NCBI GenBank assembly: GCA_902780305.1
Contig: CACZFB010000009.1
Coordinates: forward strand, 1 to 56,986
Length of the DNA: 56,986 bases
Direction of reading: 5' to 3'
Source of the DNA: an uncultured Coriobacteriaceae bacterium
GTDB lineage: Bacteria; Actinomycetota; Coriobacteriia; Coriobacteriales; Atopobiaceae
Shown here: piece after piece, positions 52,502 to 56,986 of the stretch
Numbering within the stretch: the stretch's first letter is position 1
Layout: each line of letters opens with the position of its first letter
Position numbers and translations under genes: made by a program
The notes under the pieces: generated by a model
Told to the model about the DNA's origin: nothing
Databases searched by the model: none
What the model saw: the letters and a program-made list of their open reading frames with translations, nothing else

Positions 52502-52648
52502 AGGGATGTAACATACAAAAGGCGCAGGTGAAGAGCTGTTTATATGTAGCCTGTTACAGTGTTACAGGCGTTTTCTTGCTAGATAAAAAGATAGATGTAT
52601 GTGGTATACGTAGCGCAACGGCGCCGTAACACCGTAACGCTGTAACAC
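52502..52648. repeat. Iteron-like GTAAC repeat cluster of island 2 (candidate origin)
   Basis: CTGTTACAGTGTTACAG (near 52552-52568) is followed by an AT-rich stretch of about 55 bases and then CCGTAACACCGTAACGCTGTAACACG (near 52624-52649). A single GTAAC word lies near 52509. Order, orientation and the 17-mer match the cluster in island 1. No gene is seen in 52181-52966 on either strand. Confidence 0.6.
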
Positions 52649-52966
52649 GGGGCCAGTGTCTTGGGGTGAGCTTTTAGGAAGTGGCAGTCGATGGGCTTCG
52701 ATATGCGGCGAGGAACTAAAGCGAGTGTGATTGGTGAAGGTGCGTTAACAGTGCTGAGCTACGCATCGGCGAGCTTTCGCACCTTCTGTTCGCGCCGGCT
52801 CTCGTAGCCAAAGCTCTTCGTGAGACGTCCGTGTCTTCGGAGCTAGCAGGTGCTCGAGCGGGGGGCAAGGAGGCGGTGCGCACGGAGTACGAGCGAAAAC
52901 TGTTCGTGGGGGCAATCCGCAGGGGACAGAAGCGCCAATGAGCCTCGTCTTGTCCTTCGCCGCCCG

Positions 52967-53176
52967 CTACGGTTTGTAGGTGTGCTTGAACCCGCAATCG
53001 TGGCACGCCCACGTCTCCTGTCTGCGACCTGCAGCACCTGCCACGAGGCCAGGTGCGCCGACCAGGATGTGGGCGACCAGGGCGCGCATCACGCTGAAGC
53101 CGCCCCTGGAGGCGTCGATCCTGATCCATCCGGACCTCGTGCCGCACATGGGGCACCTCTTGGGAGGTCTTCCCAT
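52967..53176 (-). CDS. Small zinc-ribbon protein with glycine-rich middle
   Basis: The protein has 69 residues. The ATG at 53176 follows AAAGGAG. One knuckle is at the start (RCPMCGTR, Cys8/Cys11) and one at the end (WACHDCGFKH, Cys57/Cys60). Between them is a basic, Gly/Ala-rich stretch with a hydrophobic patch (ALVAHILVGAPGLVAGAAG). The two knuckles likely bind one zinc. It lies downstream of the ArdC-like gene on the same strand, beyond a long palindrome. Confidence 0.65.
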   Translation of the reverse strand: MGRPPKRCPMCGTRSGWIRIDASRGGFSVMRALVAHILVGAPGLVAGAAGRRQETWACHDCGFKHTYKP

Positions 53177-53237
53177 AGGCCATCACACTCCTTTGTATGA
53201 GTTGCCAGAACGTCACTCCCATTCTCGGGCGCGTCCA

Positions 53238-53277
53238 CGCAAACGATGCATAAAACCGCGTTTATGCATCGTTTGCG
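53238..53277. repeat. Perfect 17-bp inverted repeat containing ATGCAT
   Basis: CGCAAACGATGCATAAA (53238-53254) and its exact complement (53261-53277) flank ACCGCG. It lies between the ArdC-like and zinc-ribbon genes. There is no T-run, so it may be a protein-binding site rather than a terminator. Confidence 0.6.
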
Positions 53278-53283
53278 CGCGTC

Positions 53284-53307
53284 CCGGCCCCCGTGCGAGG
53301 GGGCCGG
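53284..53307 (-). terminator. 9-bp GC hairpin after the ArdC-like gene
   Basis: CCGGCCCCC-GTGCGA-GGGGGCCGG, perfect, 8 bases after the stop of the minus-strand ArdC-like gene. Confidence 0.55.
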
Positions 53308-53315
53308 GGGAGTCC

Positions 53316-54197
53316 CTACGCCTCCATCACGAGCTGGAGCCTGTCGAGGATCTGCTTCGCCGCGTCGCGCACCGCCTGCATGCACTGGCGCATCTCCTCC
53401 TCGGTCTTTCCCACGGCCCAGCTCGCCACGTAGCCGAAGCTGTAGTCGCTCGTGTCGAGCCCCAGCGCCGCGCTCACGGCGTAGGCCACGCTCTCGGCCT
53501 GCACCTCGCGCATGGCGCGGTCGGGGAGCTCCTCCGCGTCAGCGTCGTGCATCACGGAGTGCGCGAGCTCGTGCAGCGCCGTCTTCACGGTCTGGCCCTC
53601 GGGCATGCCCTTGCGCACGGCGATGTAGCCCATGCGGCGGGAGAACAGCCCGTTCGTCTCGGGCGGGAGGCCGTCCACGACCTCTATGGGGTAGGCGCTC
53701 ACGGCCTCGATGGCGCCCATCAGGGAGTCGAAGTCGCTGACGTCCGCTCTGACCTGGCTCGCTATCTCCGGCAGGGGCTCGCCCTCGGTCTGGCTCACGT
53801 CGAAGACGTGGCCCACGCGAAAGCCCGCGAGCTTCTTACGCTTGGGAGTGTCCTCCTCGGTGGCCTCGTCCTCCTCGTTCTTGCTCTTGACGACCATGGG
53901 AACGAGAATCTCGATTCCTCGCTCGCCCTTGCGCACGTGGCGGCCGAAGTCGCGTTTCCAGCTGCGGTACGACGCCACGCGTGTGGCCTCGGGCATCTGC
54001 ATGGCGATGAGCATCGTGTTGTTGAGGCTGTAGTCGTGGAACTTTGCGAGTGTTCGGAGCCACTTCGCCCATTCCTCGGAGTCCCACACGGAGCGGATCC
54101 CGTCCCCGAGCCTGTCGAGCGCGGCCTGCGCCTTTGCCTGCGCGGCCTCCCTGCGCTCCTGCCTGGTCATGTCCTTGTAGTCCTTGTTGGTCTTCAT
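53316..54197 (-). CDS. ArdC-like antirestriction protein (ssDNA-binding plus zinc metallopeptidase)
   Basis: The protein has 293 residues. ATG 54197 begins MKTNKDYKDMTRQERREA after GAGAGGAGACGGG; the longer frame to 54554 is out of intergenic sequence. The N-terminal 120 residues match the ArdC ssDNA-binding domain (HDYSLNNTMLIAMQMPEATRVASYRSWKRDFGR, then KGERGIEILVP). The C-terminal part has the zinc-protease motif HELAHSVMH with a following Glu (EVQAESVAYAVS). Such proteins protect incoming single-stranded DNA during conjugation. It supports a transfer function for island 2, although no relaxase is seen here. Confidence 0.88.
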   Translation of the reverse strand: MKTNKDYKDMTRQERREAAQAKAQAALDRLGDGIRSVWDSEEWAKWLRTLAKFHDYSLNNTMLIAMQMPEATRVASYRSWKRDFGRHVRKGERGIEILVPMVVKSKNEEDEATEEDTPKRKKLAGFRVGHVFDVSQTEGEPLPEIASQVRADVSDFDSLMGAIEAVSAYPIEVVDGLPPETNGLFSRRMGYIAVRKGMPEGQTVKTALHELAHSVMHDADAEELPDRAMREVQAESVAYAVSAALGLDTSDYSFGYVASWAVGKTEEEMRQCMQAVRDAAKQILDRLQLVMEA

Positions 54198-54597
54198 GTT
54201 TCCCGTCTCCTCTCGGGTTGTGGCTGCACACGCTGCGTGCGTGCTCGTCTGCAACCCTTGGATGCCAAGGGTCCTCGGCCCCCGTGGTAGGCCGGCGCAA
54301 GGAGTGTGCATGGCAACCTGCACCAATCGGGCGACCGATTTGTGACGGGTTTCGTGCGTGCCCTTGCGCGGGCCGTGCGGGCGGCCCCGCGGGCGACGCC
54401 TGCGTCGTACGCCACGAAAGCCTTCCCCACGAGTCGGTAGGGGTGCCTGCGAGTGCGGGAAGGGCGGACGCGTGGGCTCGGCACGCGCCGTGGCGGCGGC
54501 CCCCGGCCGGCGTTCTGACCTGCACAAATGCTCCACAAAAGAAAAAACGCCCACCGTGGTGGCGGGCGCTGGCGCTCGGGCGCGTGTGGTCGCATGG
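54198..54597. other. Intergenic stretch with a terminator
   Basis: No credible gene is present in these 400 bases. At 54542-54570 a CGCCCACC/GGTGGCGGGCG stem with a one-base bulge is followed on the minus strand by a T-run, so it ends the gene at 54598-55050. A short palindrome AATCGG-GCGA-CCGATT lies near 54326-54341. The promoter of the ArdC-like gene is presumably here. Confidence 0.5.
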
Positions 54598-55050
54598 CTA
54601 CATGCGGCAGACCCCGCGCACGTGGCAGACCCGCATGCGGGCCTGCGATGGGTCCAGGCAGAAGGTCAGGGCGTCGCAGCGGACGCTCTCGGCGCCCGTG
54701 ACGGCGTGGGCGGCCATGGCGGCGGTGAGGTAGGTGTCGGGCAGGGTCTCGCCCATGGCCTCGACCGACTCCTCGACGTCCTCCTTGGTCACGTCGATGA
54801 GCTGCGAGGGCAGCGGGGTCACGAGCCCCACGCACACCTCGTCGCCCTCCACGTAGACCAGGTCGGTGTCTCCCAGCACGCCCAGCACGAGCATGCCCGC
54901 ACGCGTGAGCGTCTCCGCGGTCAGCTCCGCGCACGCGTGCCCGTACGCCTCGGGCATGTCCTCGCAGCCGTCCCAGCCCACGGGCTCGGCGCCCACGGTG
55001 CCAAGCGTCTGGATGCCCTCGCGTGCGGTGGTGGTGATTGTCTCGCTCAT
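54598..55050 (-). CDS. Hypothetical island protein
   Basis: The protein has 150 residues. The ATG follows GAGAGGGGACACC. It is acidic and helical with a hydrophobic core (AGMLVLGVLGDTDLVYVEG) and ends in a Cys-containing tail (CHVRGVCRM). It has no HTH or known catalytic motif. It lies between the ArdC-like gene and the recombinase, on the opposite strand to the latter. Confidence 0.65.
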   Translation of the reverse strand: MSETITTTAREGIQTLGTVGAEPVGWDGCEDMPEAYGHACAELTAETLTRAGMLVLGVLGDTDLVYVEGDEVCVGLVTPLPSQLIDVTKEDVEESVEAMGETLPDTYLTAAMAAHAVTGAESVRCDALTFCLDPSQARMRVCHVRGVCRM

Positions 55051-55329
55051 GGTGTCCCCTCTCGGACTCGTGAGGGGATGCCCTTCACCCCCTCGGTGGC
55101 GCCCTTAGGGCAAGCGGCTTCGCCGTGTGGCGCCATGGGTGCGGGCATGGCGCGGCGCCACGCGGCAGATCCGCGTCTGGCGGAGGGCGGGAGCGTTAGG
55201 GGTGCCTGCTCCCGCCCGTAGCCTGTGCCAGGGTGGTGCCACCGAGGGGCCGAAAGCCATGTTCTTCTGAATATCCTCTCGTCAAATGGGTAAATCACCA
55301 CAAAAGGCAAATCAAAAAATGGAGTATGC

Positions 55330-56922
55330 GTGCCTCGTAAGAAACACCAAGCAAACGATAATAACCTTGCCATTTGCTATTACCGATTCTCGTCACACTC
55401 GCAAAACGAAGCTTCCATCGAGCAGCAACGCGACGCCGCGCACAAGTGGGCAACGGCAAAAGGATTCACCATCATAAAAGAGTATGAGGACCGTGCCATT
55501 AGCGGAACTACATCGGACAGGCCAGGATACCAGCAGATGCTGTTCGAGGTCTCAAAGATCAGGCCCGCAGTTCTCGTCCTTTGGAAGGCCGACAGGCTGG
55601 GACGCGATCGGTTCGAGGTCGCGCTGGCTCGCAAAACGCTGTCCGACGCGGGGTGTCGAGTCTGCTATGTCGCCGAGGCGGTTCCTGACGATGACAGCCC
55701 TGAGGCCGCTCTGATGGAGTCGATGCTGGACGGCATGGCCGACTACTACAGCAGGCAGCTGGCGAGAAACATTCGTAGGGGCGTAGAGTACAATGCCAAA
55801 CACGCCCTCTCGAACGGCCACAAGCTGTTGGGGTACTCAATAGGAGAGGACAAGCGATACGTCATCGATGACAAGACCGCGCCGGTTGTTCGTCGGATAT
55901 TCTCTGAGTATGTTGCAGGGAAACGGCTCGGAGCCATAGCTGACGAGCTCAATGCCGAAGGACTGCGTACCGTGCGCGGTGGCCCCTTCAACGTTCATGG
56001 CCTTCGGAGAATACTCAAGAACAAGCGCTATACGGGCGTGTACACATATGGCGACGTCGAGGTTGAAGGCGGCATGCCCGCGATCGTTGACAAGAACACG
56101 TTCGAGGCCGCCCAAAAAAGGTTTGCCCAGAACAAGAGGGACGGCGCGCGCGTCGCCCGTGAGGTCGATCAGTCGGGCGCCGACCGGTACTGGCTTACTG
56201 GAAAGCTGTTCTGTGGCGAGTGCGGCCACTCCATGCAAGGCACTTATGGTACGAGCAAGGGCGGCAGGAGATATGACTACTATGGTTGCGGAAACCACCT
56301 GAAGGCGCGTGGGTGCAGGAAGAAGAACGTCAGCAAGGGGCGGATCGAAAGCGCCGTCACCGCCATTCTTTCCAAGCTCCTCGACGACAACGAGCTGCTT
56401 GCCTCCTTTGCCGTAGACGCGGCGGCCTATTACCAGGAGACTTACGGCGACGATTCCTATGTGCGGGGGCTCGAGGCCGATCTCAAGGATGTCGAGAAGT
56501 CGATAGCCAACATTGTCAGGGCAGTGGAAGCCGGCATGTTCTCCGAGACGCTCATTTCGAGGCTCAGCGAGCTCGAGCGGCAGAAGAGCGCTTTGACCGA
56601 CGCCGTCGAAACCGAGAAGGCGAAGGCAGCCCTCATGGCGGATGAGTGTGGCATCGCAAGAACCTTCGAGCGTTACGCCCATGCAAACCTCGACGATCCC
56701 GAAGTGCGCGACGACGTTCTGGAGTACTTCATAGACAAGATCTATGTCTATGACGACAGACTGCTAATTACGGGTGACTTTACCGACTACGTCGGCGACG
56801 ACCGATATCGTCGCGAGCACTACTGGACATTTGACGACTACGAGGCGGATTTCGCGAGCTCAGGGGTGTTCGACCTAAGGGAATTCAGCTCCACCATACG
56901 ACCTGCGGGTCCGTGCGCATAA
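55330..56922 (+). CDS. Large serine recombinase (integrase)
   Basis: The protein has 530 residues. The GTG start at 55330 follows TGGAG at 6 bases. The catalytic domain covers about residues 10-150: Ser21 in YYRFSS, RAISGTTSDRPG, and VLVLWKADRLGRD. A recombinase domain follows (LSNGHKLLGYSI, then LRRILKNKRYTGVY). A zinc ribbon is next (CGECGHS ... YYGCGNHLKARGCRKK), then a coiled-coil tail. All parts are intact, so it should be active. It integrates or excises element DNA by double-strand exchange. A 17-base sequence shared with the ssrA T-arm lies 33 bases after its stop, and a related truncated copy lies next to ssrA in mirror orientation. Confidence 0.93.
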   Translation: MPRKKHQANDNNLAICYYRFSSHSQNEASIEQQRDAAHKWATAKGFTIIKEYEDRAISGTTSDRPGYQQMLFEVSKIRPAVLVLWKADRLGRDRFEVALARKTLSDAGCRVCYVAEAVPDDDSPEAALMESMLDGMADYYSRQLARNIRRGVEYNAKHALSNGHKLLGYSIGEDKRYVIDDKTAPVVRRIFSEYVAGKRLGAIADELNAEGLRTVRGGPFNVHGLRRILKNKRYTGVYTYGDVEVEGGMPAIVDKNTFEAAQKRFAQNKRDGARVAREVDQSGADRYWLTGKLFCGECGHSMQGTYGTSKGGRRYDYYGCGNHLKARGCRKKNVSKGRIESAVTAILSKLLDDNELLASFAVDAAAYYQETYGDDSYVRGLEADLKDVEKSIANIVRAVEAGMFSETLISRLSELERQKSALTDAVETEKAKAALMADECGIARTFERYAHANLDDPEVRDDVLEYFIDKIYVYDDRLLITGDFTDYVGDDRYRREHYWTFDDYEADFASSGVFDLREFSSTIRPAGPCA

Positions 56923-56942
56923 GCGCCACGGGCCCGTTTTTT
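56906..56942 (+). terminator. Intrinsic terminator of the recombinase gene
   Basis: CGGGTCCGTG-CGC and GCG-CCACGGGCCCG form a stem around ATAA with one bulge, followed by TTTTTT. It overlaps the recombinase stop codon. Confidence 0.85.
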
Positions 56943-56954
56943 ATGAGAATGCCC

Positions 56955-56971
56955 TGCGGAGAATCGAACTC
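56955..56971 (-). other. 17-base match to the ssrA T-arm (candidate attachment site or tRNA end)
   Basis: On the minus strand this reads GAGTTCGATTCTCCGCA, identical to ssrA 27828-27844. It follows the recombinase gene directly. It may be an attachment core, or the T-arm of a tRNA or tmRNA-like gene whose body lies beyond the window; the T-stem has one mismatch (C-C) here. Confidence 0.5.
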
Positions 56972-56986
56972 GAAGGGCCGCACAAG

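Noticed and set aside
52980..54290. 436-codon plus-strand frame across the ArdC-like region
   Set aside because: It covers the opposite strand of two genes with real motifs; it is His/Leu/Arg-rich with no motif.
56955..56986. Annotating a tRNA on the minus strand at the window edge
   Set aside because: Only the T-arm and acceptor 3' side would be visible, the T-stem has a mismatch and no CCA follows, so it is listed only as a candidate site.

Overview
The window looks like chromosome of a high-GC member of the class Coriobacteriia (Actinomycetota), probably near Olsenella/Atopobium. That placement is inference from four things: a giant secreted protein ending in ChW-type tryptophan repeats, a SARP-type regulator, a release factor 2 gene without the programmed frameshift, and the gene order secA-prfB-ftsE-ftsX-rnr-smpB-ssrA. 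No similarity search was possible. Family names rest on motifs read by eye.

Layout. (1) 1-12635: the 3' end of a 5S rRNA, a minus-strand lipoprotein, and a 3812-residue secreted protein (beta-helix, lipase-like domain, long tandem superrepeats, six ChW repeats). (2) 12962-27853: a large SARP regulator, then core genes for secretion (secA), termination (prfB), division (ftsE-ftsX), RNA decay and trans-translation (rnr, a TPR protein, smpB, ssrA), a flavin reductase with a very short rubredoxin, and a TetR regulator. Perfect inverted repeats punctuate this stretch. (3) 27996-38800, island 1: a truncated serine recombinase beside ssrA, a primase-polymerase and SF3 helicase pair, several unrecognised genes, a MOBQ relaxase with an oriT-like site, a periodic palindrome array, a MobC-like gene, and a cluster of GTAAC iteron-like repeats. 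(4) 38831-46879: mannitol PTS mtlA, a divergent SorE-like dehydrogenase, a DeoR regulator, adhE and a kinase-like gene. One repeated operator-like motif sits at three promoters here. (5) 46912-50695: deoC, manA and an rmlD-like gene facing a GntR/UTRA regulator, bracketed by two identical 20-base near-palindromes. (6) 50920-56971, island 2: two zinc-ribbon proteins, an acidic protein, a second iteron-like cluster matching island 1, an ArdC-like antirestriction protein, a small unknown protein and a full-length large serine recombinase followed by a 17-base match to the ssrA 3' arm.

How it fits together. The core block couples ribosome rescue (SmpB, tmRNA) to RNA decay (RNase R). The metabolic block reads as mannitol or other hexitol uptake and oxidation, with AdhE disposing of the reducing equivalents under a shared DeoR regulator. 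The two islands share origin-like repeats and related recombinases in mirror-image orientation. They are therefore probably related mobilizable elements, or two parts of one rearranged element.
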